Shown piece by piece: positions 1 to 8,090 of a stretch of DNA of 64,000 bases. The stretch is from Streptomyces sp. NRRL F-5122 (GTDB lineage Bacteria > Actinomycetota > Actinomycetes > Streptomycetales > Streptomycetaceae): NCBI RefSeq assembly GCF_001507435.1, contig NZ_LMWH01000278.1, forward strand, positions 196,342 through 260,341, read 5' to 3'. The stretch's first letter is position 1, and the number at the start of each line of letters is the position of its first letter. The translations under genes and the position numbers were made by a program. The notes under the pieces are model-generated. The model had not been told where the DNA came from. It did no database searches and saw only the letters and a list, made by a program, of their open reading frames with translations.

Positions 1-2
1 CC

Positions 3-455
3 TTCATGGTGCGCGACCTCGAGGCCGCACCGCACAGCGCACCGTCCGACTCTCCGCTGCGGATACGAGCCGTCAACGGTACGGAAGCCGACCTCTATGC
101 CGCCACGCTGGGCGCAGGCTTCCAGGCACCCAAGGAGATCTTCACCCCCCTGTTCACAGCGGCCGTGCTGGACGCCCCCGGGATCACCGCCTACCTCGGC
201 GAGGTCGACGGCATCCCCGTGGCCACGGGGATGGGCATCCTCCTCGACGGCCATATCGGCGTCTTCAACATCTCGACCGCGGCGGCGCACCGCAAGCGGG
301 GGTACGGGGCCCTGATCACCGAGCACGTGGTGCGCCAGGGCCATCACCAGGGCGCGCGCACCGCATACCTGCGCGCCAGCGACATGGCGGTGTCCGTGTA
401 CGCATCGCTCGGCTTCACCGTCGCCGAACACTGGACGTACCTCACCGCACCCTGA
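3..455 (+). CDS. GNAT family N-acetyltransferase, 5' end outside window
   Basis: C-terminal GNAT domain, predicted to move an acetyl group from acetyl-CoA to an amine; the substrate is unknown. The acetyl-CoA-binding segment shows as HRKRGYGALIT (the R-x-x-G-x-G/A loop), followed by a helix and a last strand ending in a Y-x-x-LGF-like turn (VYASLGF). The frame is open to the window edge. The apparent ATG at 6 aligns with an internal LMVRR segment of the full-length homologue at 59070-59837, so the true start lies upstream and about 100 N-terminal residues are missing. The two proteins share the order AEVDG-P-GTGM, GIFN(V/I)ST, RRRGYG, AYLxAS. The gene ends about 460 bases before the ABC transporter, with no sign of co-transcription. 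Confidence 0.75.
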   Translation, partial: FMVRDLEAAPHSAPSDSPLRIRAVNGTEADLYAATLGAGFQAPKEIFTPLFTAAVLDAPGITAYLGEVDGIPVATGMGILLDGHIGVFNISTAAAHRKRGYGALITEHVVRQGHHQGARTAYLRASDMAVSVYASLGFTVAEHWTYLTAP

Positions 456-914
456 CCGACGGGCGCCGGATCCCGGCGACTCAAGAGCTCGGTCACCGAG
501 TACGTTCTTCGACGGCCGACGGTGACAAGGAACTCGAGGCGGCGAGCGAACGTGGCGGCTCGGCTCGGGTCCTCACCACCGTCCGTTCGGCCGGCGACCA
601 CTCCTCGCCAAGTACCTGTATCCGCACCGGGGGTTGAAGAGCCGGGTGCGGTCCGCGTCCGGTGGACCTCCGGCCCGCCGGAACACTCCGCCACGGCCCC
701 ACTGGTCCCCTGGGCATCGCTCCGGCGTTTCGGCCACCCCCTCGTGCGGCAACTCCCCGTCGGATCCTGGGTCCATGCCGCCTACACGGGCCCGTTTTCG
801 CTTCTCCATGCGGATTTCGAGCCGACCGAAATACGTGTGTTCGAGTCGAGGGCCGGTTTCGTTGACCTCGATGTCGCCGCAGCGCGTCCTCGACATCGAT
901 CCGGAGGAGCCCCA
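456..914. other. Intergenic region, 459 bases, no convincing gene
   Basis: A plus-strand frame in phase with the downstream ABC transporter is open from 522. Its translation is rich in Arg and Pro, has no recognisable domain, and lacks a ribosome-binding site at its ATG. A clear GGAGGAG sits only at 902-908, which argues that translation begins at 915. The segment around 690-880 (reading VPWASLRRFGHPLVRQL and onward) could be a decayed gene end, but I cannot name it. Confidence 0.4.
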
Positions 915-2804
915 TTGGCCTCGACAGAAACCGCACACGACCAGGCCGGCAGTGTCCCCCCACCACCGCCCGCCGAGATCACATACACCGGTGAGTACTC
1001 GATCAACCCGCTCGGTGAGGCATCGTTCGGCAAACTGTGCGCGCAGATCCCGACCGTGCTGCGCCGCATCGTACGTATGGCCTGGCGCATCGACCGCACA
1101 GCCGTGGCCCTGCTGCTGGCCTGCCCGGTACTCGTCGGCGTCGCCGCCGCGGTCCTCCTGGCTGCGACCGCTCGGGCCATGCACCCCCTCCTCACGGACG
1201 GAACGGTCACCGACCGATTGCACCAGGCAGCCCCCGCACTCATGGTCGTCGGGGTCGCCGCGGGCCTCGCGCGCATCGCCGGCACCGTCGCGACCTATGC
1301 CGAACGACGCATCACGCCGCGTCTGACGACCGAGACGGACACGGCCCTGGTGGAAGCGGTCTGCCGTGTCGAGGCCTCCGCACACACCGTCGACGGCTTC
1401 TCCGATCGTCAGGAAGCCGCGGAGATGGGCGTCATCCGCACCCACGTCATGGTCACCGACGCTCAGCGCTTCCTGTCCGCGCTCGTGAAGATGGTCACCG
1501 CCTCAGCGGCGATCTCCGTGCTCAACCCCCTGCTGCTTCCGCTGCTCCTGCTCGCCGTGCTCCCCGCCGGTGTCGGCGCGATCCTGACCGCGCGGGTGGA
1601 CTACGAGATCCACTACGCCAACGTGGCCGACCGCAACGTGCGCGGCATGATGCGCTGGTGGTCCACCACCCCGAAGTACGGCGACGAGGTCCGTGCGAAC
1701 TCGATGACGGACTATCTCGTGTTCTGGTACCGGTCCCTGTCCGAGCGCTGCGACACCCGCACACTGGCCGCCGCGCCCCGCACCCTGCGCATCGGCCTGC
1801 TGTCCTCGCTGGCCGCCGGGGTGTTCCTCGTCGCCACATGGGGCGCGCTGGCGTGGCTGGCGGTGACGGGCAGGATCGCACTCGCCCTGGCCGCGACCGC
1901 GGTCGTCGCCGTACAGACGACACTGGCCGCCCTCTCCCAAGTGATCATCAACGGCGCTGCCCTCTTCCACACCAGCCTCTACCTGACCGACATGCAGGCC
2001 TTCCTCGACGACGCGTCCGCACGCGCCCCGAGGCGCGGCTCGTCCCAAGTCGACGCGCCGGTGGCCGAGATCCGCCTGGAGGAGGCCGTCTACCGGTACC
2101 CGGGCAAGGACAAACCCGCCGTCGCCGGCGTCTCGCTCACGCTGCGCCGCGGTGACATCCTCGCGGTCGTCGGCGCCAACGGCTCCGGCAAGTCCACGCT
2201 CACGCGACTGATCACCGGGATCTACCTGGCCGACAAGGGCCGTGTCACCTGGAACGGCATGGACCTCGCCGAGGTCGACCCGCAATCCGTCTGGACACAG
2301 ACCGGGCTCGTCCCGCAGATCTTCGCGCAGTGGCCGCTGCGTGTGCGGGAGAACATCACCCTGGGACAACCCCGCACCCACCACGACGACCCCGTATGGG
2401 AAGCCGTCGACGCCGTCGGCCTGCGCGAGGCGATCCAGGATCTCCCCACCGGCCTGGACACCCTCCTCGCCCGCGAGATCTTCGGCGGTGCCGAACTCTC
2501 CGGCGGGCAGTGGCAGCGCATCGCCTGCTCCCGTGCGCTGTACCGGCGTCCGCCCCTGCTCATCCTGGACGAGCCCACCTCACAGATGGACCCGCGTGGA
2601 GAGCACCGCGTCTTCGAGCGGATCAAGGAGATCGCCTCCGACCGCATCACCATCGTCGTCACACACCGCCTGGAGAACACCAAACTCGCCGACCACATCG
2701 TCGTCCTCGAACACGGCCGCATCACCGAACAAGGCCGCTACGACGACCTCGTCCACGCCGGAGGCCTCTTCGCCGAACTCCTCGCCCTGTCCAGCGATCG
2801 CTGA
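915..2804 (+). CDS. ABC exporter, fused permease and ATPase (type I half-transporter)
   Basis: Membrane ABC exporter half-transporter of 629 residues, expected to act as a homodimer. Hydrophobic segments fill roughly residues 65-330 (ALLLACPVLVGVAAAVLLA and later ones). The nucleotide-binding domain follows, with Walker A GANGSGKST near residue 420, signature LSGGQWQRIA, Walker B LLILDEPTS and H-loop VVTHR. TTG at 915 was chosen because GGAGGAG stands six bases upstream; an in-frame ATG at 522 has no such site. The family includes peptide, lipid and drug exporters, among them lanthipeptide-type transporters, but no precursor peptide or modification enzyme lies beside it, so the cargo is unknown. 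The signature Q after LSGG is replaced by QWQ spacing typical of this subgroup. Confidence 0.8.
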   Translation: MASTETAHDQAGSVPPPPPAEITYTGEYSINPLGEASFGKLCAQIPTVLRRIVRMAWRIDRTAVALLLACPVLVGVAAAVLLAATARAMHPLLTDGTVTDRLHQAAPALMVVGVAAGLARIAGTVATYAERRITPRLTTETDTALVEAVCRVEASAHTVDGFSDRQEAAEMGVIRTHVMVTDAQRFLSALVKMVTASAAISVLNPLLLPLLLLAVLPAGVGAILTARVDYEIHYANVADRNVRGMMRWWSTTPKYGDEVRANSMTDYLVFWYRSLSERCDTRTLAAAPRTLRIGLLSSLAAGVFLVATWGALAWLAVTGRIALALAATAVVAVQTTLAALSQVIINGAALFHTSLYLTDMQAFLDDASARAPRRGSSQVDAPVAEIRLEEAVYRYPGKDKPAVAGVSLTLRRGDILAVVGANGSGKSTLTRLITGIYLADKGRVTWNGMDLAEVDPQSVWTQTGLVPQIFAQWPLRVRENITLGQPRTHHDDPVWEAVDAVGLREAIQDLPTGLDTLLAREIFGGAELSGGQWQRIACSRALYRRPPLLILDEPTSQMDPRGEHRVFERIKEIASDRITIVVTHRLENTKLADHIVVLEHGRITEQGRYDDLVHAGGLFAELLALSSDR

Positions 2805-2937
2805 CCCTCGGCACCACCGCGGCCGGTGCCGGAGGCGGCGCGGTCGCGGCCGAAATCGTCGACGCAGTGGGCGACTTCCCGAAAGACATACCGAGAGCGA
2901 AGGCGGACCCGGAATCGACCTGTCGCCCCTTGCAAGC

Positions 2938-2955
2938 TTCTACAAAAATGTAGAA
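2938..2955. promoter_or_regulatory. BlaI-like operator upstream of terB
   Basis: Perfect inverted repeat TTCTACA-AAAA-TGTAGAA, 58 bases before the terB start. TACA/TGTA half-sites are those known for BlaI/MecI repressors, although the classical operators have a shorter spacer. A -10-like TAGAAT overlaps its right edge (2951-2956) and a TTGCAA lies at 2930-2935, so a bound repressor would block the promoter. The same motif occurs before tatA at 5254-5270. A BlaI gene lies 1.5 kb away. Confidence 0.6.
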
Positions 2956-3013
2956 TCACGGGAGTCCGGGCTGCGCATGCGGCACGGACTCCCGTTCGAG
3001 ACCTGGAGCGCTC

Positions 3014-3469
3014 ATGGCCCTGTGGGACCGCATCAAGGAATCCGCTGCCACCATGCAGACCCAACTGGTGGCGAAGAAGAACGATCTGAAGAGTGGCGCC
3101 TTCCGCGACGCATCCATGGCGATGTGCGCGCTCGTCGCGGCCGCGGACGGCACCATCGACCCGTCGGAGCGGCAGCGCGTCGCCCAGCTCATCGCCAGCA
3201 ACGAGGTGCTGCAGAACTTCCCCGCCGACGACCTGCGCCGTCGTTTCGAGGACAACCTCGCCAAGCTCACCGCCGACTTCGCCTTGGGCAAGGTCAGCGT
3301 GCTGCAGGAGATCGCCAAGGCGAAGAAGAAGCCCGCCGAGGCCCGTGCCGTCATCCAGATCGGCATCGTCATCGGCGGCGCCGACGGCGACTTCGACAAG
3401 GACGAGCAGGCCATCGTCCGCGAGGCGTGCTTCACCCTCGACCTTCCGCCGCACGAGTTCGATCTGTAG
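3014..3469 (+). CDS. terB: TerB-family tellurite-resistance/stress protein
   Basis: Cytosolic all-helical TerB-domain protein of 151 residues, the usual length. The first half carries the TerB acidic signature: ALVAAADGTIDPSER near residues 36-50, and in the repeat half IGGADGDFDKDEQ near 118-130. These are the two conserved Asp/Glu-rich metal-binding turns. TerB proteins are linked to tellurite and envelope stress resistance, but their biochemistry is not settled. The ATG has a GGAGCG site seven bases upstream. The gene is single, preceded by a BlaI-like palindrome and followed by a strong hairpin, so it is probably monocistronic and repressed by the neighbouring BlaI. No TerD/TerC gene lies next to it. 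Confidence 0.85.
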   Translation: MALWDRIKESAATMQTQLVAKKNDLKSGAFRDASMAMCALVAAADGTIDPSERQRVAQLIASNEVLQNFPADDLRRRFEDNLAKLTADFALGKVSVLQEIAKAKKKPAEARAVIQIGIVIGGADGDFDKDEQAIVREACFTLDLPPHEFDL

Positions 3470-3490
3470 CCGCGAGGCGTCCTCGACATG

Positions 3491-3517
3491 AGCCGTGCCG
3501 CCTCGAGCGGCACGGCT
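3491..3517. terminator. Bidirectional terminator between terB and the M56 gene
   Basis: Perfect 11-bp stem AGCCGTGCCGC / GCGGCACGGCT with a 5-base loop, lying between convergent genes. Confidence 0.75.
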
Positions 3518-3523
3518 CGTCTG

Positions 3524-4456
3524 CTACAAGGGCGTGGCCGCCTTGAGCACGAGGAACAGGGTGACGGCGGAGTTCGCCGACGACAGCGCGGACGCCATGG
3601 TGCCCGCTGCGGCGGTCCACACCGCCAGGCCCACCGCGGTGAAGACGGGCGGCCAGGCATGCACGGTGGGAGGCGGCCCGAGCAGCGCGGCCACCCGGCG
3701 CGGGACGGGACCGGCCGAGGCCACTCCGGCCAGAGTCGGCGCAGGGGCACCCCGCGAGACCAGCGCCGCCCTGCCGATCGTCTGCGCCATCACCCGACGA
3801 CTTCCCAGCCGGGCCGCAGCTTCCTCGTCCGCCCACCGCTCCACGGTGTAGGACACCGCCGTACACAGCGGCCGAAGAAACCGGTTCGCCTGCGCCGCCA
3901 ACTGCACCACCAGCAGGAACCGGTGATGGTGACCGGTCAGATGTACCCGCTCGTGGGCGAAGAGCGCTCGCCGCTGCTGCCCGTTCAGGGTGGCGAGCAT
4001 GGCCGTGGACACCACGACCCGGCCCCGCCGGCCCCCGGGCAGCGCATACGCATAGGGCACCTCGTCCGGCAGCACCGCCACCGACTTCCTCGGCAGCCCG
4101 GCGAGCGCCTCTTCGGCCCGCCGCCGGACCCGGTGGTGGCGCCAGAGCACTCGCGAACAGGCGGCCATGACGACGAACAGGGCGGGAATGGCGGCCGTTC
4201 CCGCGACTTCGTCACAGGGGACGGCATCACGGACCTCCTCGTCCGACCAGCCGTCCGGCAGCGGGTTGCCCGGCAGTTGGGCGGTGCCCACCACCATCAG
4301 CAGCGCGAGGCACACCGTGCTGCACAGGGCCAGGACCCCCGCCGCCACCGACAACAGCCATGTCGCGGTCCGCGGATGCAGATGCTGCTCGGCCAACCGC
4401 GCCACCGGCCAGGCCGTCAACGGCAGCACCAGGGGCAGGAAGACGAACACCCCCAT
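3524..4456 (-). CDS. M56-family membrane metallopeptidase (BlaR1/MecR1-like)
   Basis: Integral-membrane zinc protease of 310 residues. Membrane segments lie near residues 2-20, 32-57 and 85-103, with a last one near 272-300. The zinc site HERVH is at 168-172, and a downstream ERWADEEAA supplies the likely third ligand. M56 proteins of this short type lack the penicillin-binding sensor domain of BlaR1. Paired with BlaI, they are thought to cleave or relieve the repressor after an envelope signal. The gene begins six bases after the end of blaI on the same strand, a standard blaI-M56 operon. The inducing signal cannot be read from the sequence. Confidence 0.85.
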   Translation of the reverse strand: MGVFVFLPLVLPLTAWPVARLAEQHLHPRTATWLLSVAAGVLALCSTVCLALLMVVGTAQLPGNPLPDGWSDEEVRDAVPCDEVAGTAAIPALFVVMAACSRVLWRHHRVRRRAEEALAGLPRKSVAVLPDEVPYAYALPGGRRGRVVVSTAMLATLNGQQRRALFAHERVHLTGHHHRFLLVVQLAAQANRFLRPLCTAVSYTVERWADEEAAARLGSRRVMAQTIGRAALVSRGAPAPTLAGVASAGPVPRRVAALLGPPPTVHAWPPVFTAVGLAVWTAAAGTMASALSSANSAVTLFLVLKAATPL

Positions 4457-4462
4457 GAGGCT

Positions 4463-4843
4463 TCAGACTTCTCCTTCCGGACCCAGCAACTGCCGCAGGA
4501 GACGCTCGTCATCGGGCTCCAGGGAGGTCACGAAGCGGGCCAGCACGGCCTCCCGGTCGCTCTCGCCGTCGAGCAGCTTGCGCATCTTGCGTGCGGCGAG
4601 CCCGGCCTGGTCCGAGACCGGCGTCCACACAAAGGACCGCCCCGCCCGTTCCCGGGTCACCGCCCCCTTGTCCAGCAATCGCGTCAGGATGGTCACCACG
4701 GTCGTGTAGGCCAGGTCTCCGCCGAGACGCTCCTGCACCCAGCCTGCGGGCGCCGGGCCGCGCGCCTCACGCAGGGCCGACAGGACCAGCCCTTCCAGCT
4801 CACCCTGCCCCCGCCGCCGGGGACGCTGTCGCCGGTCGCTCAC
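4463..4843 (-). CDS. blaI: BlaI/MecI/CopY-family transcriptional repressor
   Basis: Cytosolic winged-helix repressor of 126 residues. The DNA-binding domain covers about residues 14-80: LEGLVLSALREARGPAPA, then the recognition helix LAYTTVVTILTRLLDKGAV, then the wing TRERAGRSFVWTP. A short C-terminal dimerisation helix pair follows. The GTG start is preceded by GGGAGAGG. It is the first gene of a two-gene operon with the M56 protease, which is the expected inactivating partner. The region just upstream (4878-4892) carries two direct TGTAGA-like half-sites, possible autoregulation, but not the full palindrome seen before terB and tatA. Confidence 0.88.
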   Translation of the reverse strand: MSDRRQRPRRRGQGELEGLVLSALREARGPAPAGWVQERLGGDLAYTTVVTILTRLLDKGAVTRERAGRSFVWTPVSDQAGLAARKMRKLLDGESDREAVLARFVTSLEPDDERLLRQLLGPEGEV

Positions 4844-4970
4844 GTCCTCTCCCTTCCGCCGGTCACCACGCCACAGGCTGTAGATCGTAGAGCCCCCGGG
4901 CGCACCTTCCGCCGAGCAACAGGAACCAACTCCACGTCATCCGGCCGCGTCGGTCCAGTCGGCCGCAGTG

Positions 4971-5192
4971 TCAGTCCCGAGTGGGCCGGTCGTCGCGGCG
5001 CAGAACGGTGCCTTCGACGACCCGTCCGGCGTCCGACGCTTCAGCGGGCTCCTGTTCCTTCAGCGCCCTGGCTTCGCTCTTGAAGATCCGTGTGGCCTTG
5101 CCCGCGGAACGCGTCAATTCGGGCAGCTTCTTCACCCCGAGTACGACGACCACCACGAGGAGCACAAGCGCCAGCTCACTCAGGCCGAACAT
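4971..5192 (-). CDS. tatA: Twin-arginine translocase TatA/TatE-like protein
   Basis: Small membrane protein of 73 residues with the TatA plan: short N-terminus, one membrane helix (LALVLLVVVVVLGV), then KKLPEL and an amphipathic helix (TRSAGKATRIFKSEARAL), then a charged tail. The usual FG hinge before KKLPEL reads LG here. The ATG at 5192 is preceded by GAGGGAG; an in-frame ATG at 5240 would add 16 atypical residues. TatA oligomers form the Tat export pore with TatB and TatC, which are absent here, so this is an accessory paralogue. The BlaI-like palindrome 62 bases upstream faces this gene. A Tat-signal phospholipase C is encoded at 11358. Confidence 0.8.
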   Translation of the reverse strand: MFGLSELALVLLVVVVVLGVKKLPELTRSAGKATRIFKSEARALKEQEPAEASDAGRVVEGTVLRRDDRPTRD

Positions 5193-5253
5193 CAGATCAA
5201 CTCCCTCTCCGCGAACGGCGACCGGCCAGCACATCGACACGGACCGCTGCCTA

Positions 5254-5270
5254 CTACATTACTGTAGAAG
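5254..5270. promoter_or_regulatory. BlaI-like operator upstream of tatA
   Basis: On the minus strand this reads CTTCTACA-GT-AATGTAG. It differs from the terB site (CTTCTACA-AA-AATGTAG) at only two spacer bases, and the flanking GCAAG is also shared. It lies in the divergent gap between tatA and the channel gene, about 62 bases from the tatA start and 96 from the channel start. Confidence 0.6.
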
Positions 5271-5365
5271 TCTTGCGCAGAGCGTGATCTCTCAACAAGC
5301 CCGCCTTCCGCCCGGATGGCCGGGAACAGTTTGCTGCACGGAGGAACACAGCGGGATGACGGACG

Positions 5366-6031
5366 GTGCTCCGAGACTTCTTCCGCGACCCGTGGAACCT
5401 CTTCGACCTCGCCGTCGTACTGAGCACCTTCCTGCCCGTCGTCCGCGAGAACACCACGGTCCTGCGGCTGCTGCGACTGGCCCGCGTGCTGCGGACGGCC
5501 CGGTTCCTGCCCCAGCTCCGCATCGTCCTCGTCGCGGCCGCCCGCAGCCTGCCCGGCACCGTCAGCTTCCTCCTCGTCGGCGCCCTGCTGCTGTATCTGT
5601 ACGCGATGGTCGGCTGGGTCTTCTTCGCCCACCACGACCCGGAGCACTACGGCTCAGTCGGCCATGCAGCACTCACCCTGTTCCTGCTCATGACCCTCGA
5701 CGGCATCACCGACGCCGTGCACGCGGGCCTCGAGGTCTCCCGCTGGAGCCTCCTCTACTACGCCTCCTACGTCCTGCTCGCTTCCTTCGTCCTCGTCAAC
5801 GTCCTCGTAGGAGTCGTACTGACCTCCCTCGAGGAAGCCCGCGACATGGAACAGGACCCTTCACCGCCGGCGCCTCGCCCGGAATCCGCCCCCATCGGGC
5901 AGCAGGCGCTGCTCGAGCGCGTCATAATCGCCCGCCGCGCCCTGAACGACCTCGAACGCGAGCTCGCCGGTACATCGCCGCCCTCACCCGCTGCGGACCG
6001 GGCCGCCCCGTCCCCTCGCGGGCACACGTAG
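5366..6031 (+). CDS. Voltage-gated cation channel, N-terminally truncated
   Basis: Membrane protein of 221 residues resembling bacterial single-repeat voltage-gated channels (NaChBac type). It shows S3 (DPWNLFDLAVVLSTFL), an Arg-rich S4 (LRLLRLARVLRTARFLPQLR), S5, a pore region ALTLFLLMTLDGITDA with TLDG where sodium channels have TLES, S6 and a cytosolic helix. The family normally starts 60-80 residues earlier with S1-S2. Here an in-frame TGA at 5357-5359 precedes the GTG, so S1-S2 cannot be translated in this frame. It may be a remnant or an unusual minimal channel. No good ribosome-binding site precedes the GTG. The gene is divergent from tatA. Confidence 0.6.
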   Translation: MLRDFFRDPWNLFDLAVVLSTFLPVVRENTTVLRLLRLARVLRTARFLPQLRIVLVAAARSLPGTVSFLLVGALLLYLYAMVGWVFFAHHDPEHYGSVGHAALTLFLLMTLDGITDAVHAGLEVSRWSLLYYASYVLLASFVLVNVLVGVVLTSLEEARDMEQDPSPPAPRPESAPIGQQALLERVIIARRALNDLERELAGTSPPSPAADRAAPSPRGHT

Positions 6032-6339
6032 CCCGTGCGGGCAGATCCGCGGAGACCGCGACTCGGGCCGGGTGAGATAGATCACTCCAATGTCGACGCC
6101 ACAGCTTCCGGGAGCCCGAGCCGCGTTGATCGATCGGCAGCGCCGGAAACCGCCGTACCAAGGTGTCGACGACGAAGCGGCACCTCCTCCGGCCCTCTCG
6201 CTCATGGGCCGCGGAGCCCGCTGCCGGCCGACGGTCTGCGGGTGGGCACCTTCGGTGGTTTCCGAGGCAGCCGTTAAGGTGGCATCAAGATTTTCCAAAG
6301 AGACGGTCAAGAACATCCGCTCGGACAGGAGGGGCAACC
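6032..6339. other. Intergenic region, 308 bases
   Basis: Leader region of the khtT-khtU operon. A ribosome-binding site AGGAGGGG stands at 6328-6334. I see no gene and no clear operator. Confidence 0.4.
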
Positions 6340-6825
6340 GTGGGCACCACGCGAATGAGCAGTACGCCGTTGCCGGGGATCGGCGTGCGTTACGACCTCA
6401 CCACGCGGGAACAGCGTCGCCTGTCGGTGGTGGCCCACCGAGACGGTTCACGAACGCTGAGTGCCTACCAGGATGACGATCCGGACGCGTGTGCTTTGTC
6501 GGTGCGACTGACCTCCGGAGAGGCGGAGACGCTCATCGACGCGATGATGCCCCAGCATCACAGCTCGAGTCTGCTGTCGACCACCGAGCTCGGACTGGTC
6601 GCCGAGCGGATCGAGTTGGCGGCGACGTCGTACTGGAACGGACGGGTGCTGGGCGAGACGCGGATGCGCACGGAGACCGGAGTGTCGATCGTGGCCGTGC
6701 TGCGCCGCGCCGAGGCGATCCCCTCTCCCGGGCCGGACTTCCGGTTGGCCGGCGGTGACACGCTCATCGTGATCGGCACGCGCGAAGGTGTGGATGCCGC
6801 GGCCGCGATCCTCGGACGGGACTGA
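6340..6825 (+). CDS. khtT: KhtT-like regulatory subunit of a cation/proton antiporter (RCK C domain)
   Basis: Cytosolic regulatory protein of 161 residues with a C-terminal RCK/TrkA-C domain (residues about 75-160). Its last part, RLAGGDTLIVIGTREGVDAA, is the typical ligand-sensing fold ending. KhtT proteins gate the partner antiporter KhtU in response to a nucleotide or pH and so control K+ efflux. GTG at 6340 was chosen because AGGAGGGG stands just upstream; an ATG six codons later is the alternative. The gene ends five bases before the antiporter gene, so they are co-translated partners. Confidence 0.85.
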   Translation: MGTTRMSSTPLPGIGVRYDLTTREQRRLSVVAHRDGSRTLSAYQDDDPDACALSVRLTSGEAETLIDAMMPQHHSSSLLSTTELGLVAERIELAATSYWNGRVLGETRMRTETGVSIVAVLRRAEAIPSPGPDFRLAGGDTLIVIGTREGVDAAAAILGRD

Positions 6826-6830
6826 TCGCG

Positions 6831-8090
6831 GTGCACTCCTCTGCGGTGTTCCTGACGGAGTTCGGCGCGATCATCCTCGGTCTCGGCCTGCTGGGCCGAT
6901 TCGCCGCGCGCTTCCGGTTCTCGCCGATCCCTCTGTATCTACTGGCCGGTCTGGCCTTCGGTGAGGGCGGGCTGCTCCCACTGAACACGAGCGAGGAGTT
7001 CGTGGCGACCGGCGCCGAGATCGGCGTGATCCTGCTGTTGCTGATGTTGGGCCTGGAGTACACGGCCAGCGATCTGGTCTCCAACCTCAAGACCCAGTAC
7101 CCGGCCGGGCTGGTCGACATGGCGTTCAACGCGCTACCCGGCGCCGCGATGGCACTGTTGCTCGGCTGGGGCCCGGTCGCGGCGGTCGTCCTGGCCGGTG
7201 TCACCTGGGTGTCCTCGTCCGGCGTGATCGCCAAGGTACTCGGCGATCTCGGGCGACTCGGCAACCGTGAGACTCCGGTGATCCTGAGCATCCTCGTATT
7301 GGAAGACCTGTCCATGGCGGTCTATCTGCCGATCATCACCGCGCTGCTGGCCGGGACCGGACTCGCCGCAGGTGGCTTCACACTGGCCATCGCCCTCGGC
7401 GTCGCAGGGTTGGTGCTGCTGCTGGCCGTGCGCTATGGACGGCACATCTCCCGGTTCGTCTCCAACGAGGACCCCGAGAAGCTGCTGTTGGTGGTGCTGG
7501 GTCTGACCCTCCTGGTCGCGGGCGTGGCCCAGCAACTCCAGGTCTCCGCCGCCGTCGGCGCGTTCCTCGTCGGTATCGCCCTGTCCGGCGAGGTCGCCGA
7601 GGGGGCGCACAACCTGCTGGCGCCGCTGCGGGATCTGTTCGCCGCGGTGTTCTTCGTCTTCTTCGGACTGCACACCGATCCGTCCAGCATTCCACCGGTG
7701 CTGCTGCCCGCTCTCGTCCTGGCCGCAGTCACCGCGCTCACGAAGATCGCCACCGGATACTGGGCCGCGAAGCGAGCCGGGATCTCCGCCAAGGGTCGCT
7801 GGCGCGCGGGCGGCACCCTGGTGGCACGCGGTGAATTCTCCATCGTCATCGCGGGACTTGCGGTCACCGCGGGGATCGAGCCCTCGCTCGGCCCGCTGGC
7901 CACCGCGTATGTGCTCATTCTGGTGATCCTCGGCCCGCTCACCGCCCGCTACACCGAACCGGTGGCCCTGGGTCTGACGGCCCGGCTGGGCCGGTCGGCA
8001 CCAAGGGAGAGGACACCGGCCGAAGTCGCCGAAGCACGCGAGGAGCTGCGGGAAGCGGTGGCCGGACAGGACACGGCCGGCACGCGCTGA
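6831..8090 (+). CDS. khtU: CPA2 cation:proton antiporter (KhtU-like K+/H+ antiporter)
   Basis: Integral-membrane monovalent cation/proton antiporter of 419 residues with about 12 hydrophobic segments. Family hallmarks are the N-terminal FSPIPLYLLAGLAFGEGGLL, the GAEIGVILLLLMLGLEYT block, the charged core LSILVLEDLSMAVYLPI with the conserved ED pair, and FFVFFGLHTDPSSIP. The C-terminal tail is short with no own RCK domain, consistent with regulation by the preceding KhtT. The GTG at 6831 follows KhtT by five bases. The likely role is K+ efflux in exchange for protons under envelope or pH stress, in keeping with the channel gene upstream. Confidence 0.87.
   Translation: MHSSAVFLTEFGAIILGLGLLGRFAARFRFSPIPLYLLAGLAFGEGGLLPLNTSEEFVATGAEIGVILLLLMLGLEYTASDLVSNLKTQYPAGLVDMAFNALPGAAMALLLGWGPVAAVVLAGVTWVSSSGVIAKVLGDLGRLGNRETPVILSILVLEDLSMAVYLPIITALLAGTGLAAGGFTLAIALGVAGLVLLLAVRYGRHISRFVSNEDPEKLLLVVLGLTLLVAGVAQQLQVSAAVGAFLVGIALSGEVAEGAHNLLAPLRDLFAAVFFVFFGLHTDPSSIPPVLLPALVLAAVTALTKIATGYWAAKRAGISAKGRWRAGGTLVARGEFSIVIAGLAVTAGIEPSLGPLATAYVLILVILGPLTARYTEPVALGLTARLGRSAPRERTPAEVAEAREELREAVAGQDTAGTR

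Noticed and set aside
4877..4893. A third full BlaI operator before blaI itself
   Set aside because: Only two direct TGTAGA-like half-sites; the inverted arrangement is missing, so it is mentioned only as possible.
3488..5083. A 531-codon plus-strand open frame over the M56 and BlaI genes
   Set aside because: The opposite strand carries two clear families with ribosome sites; this frame is Arg/Pro/His-rich shadow.
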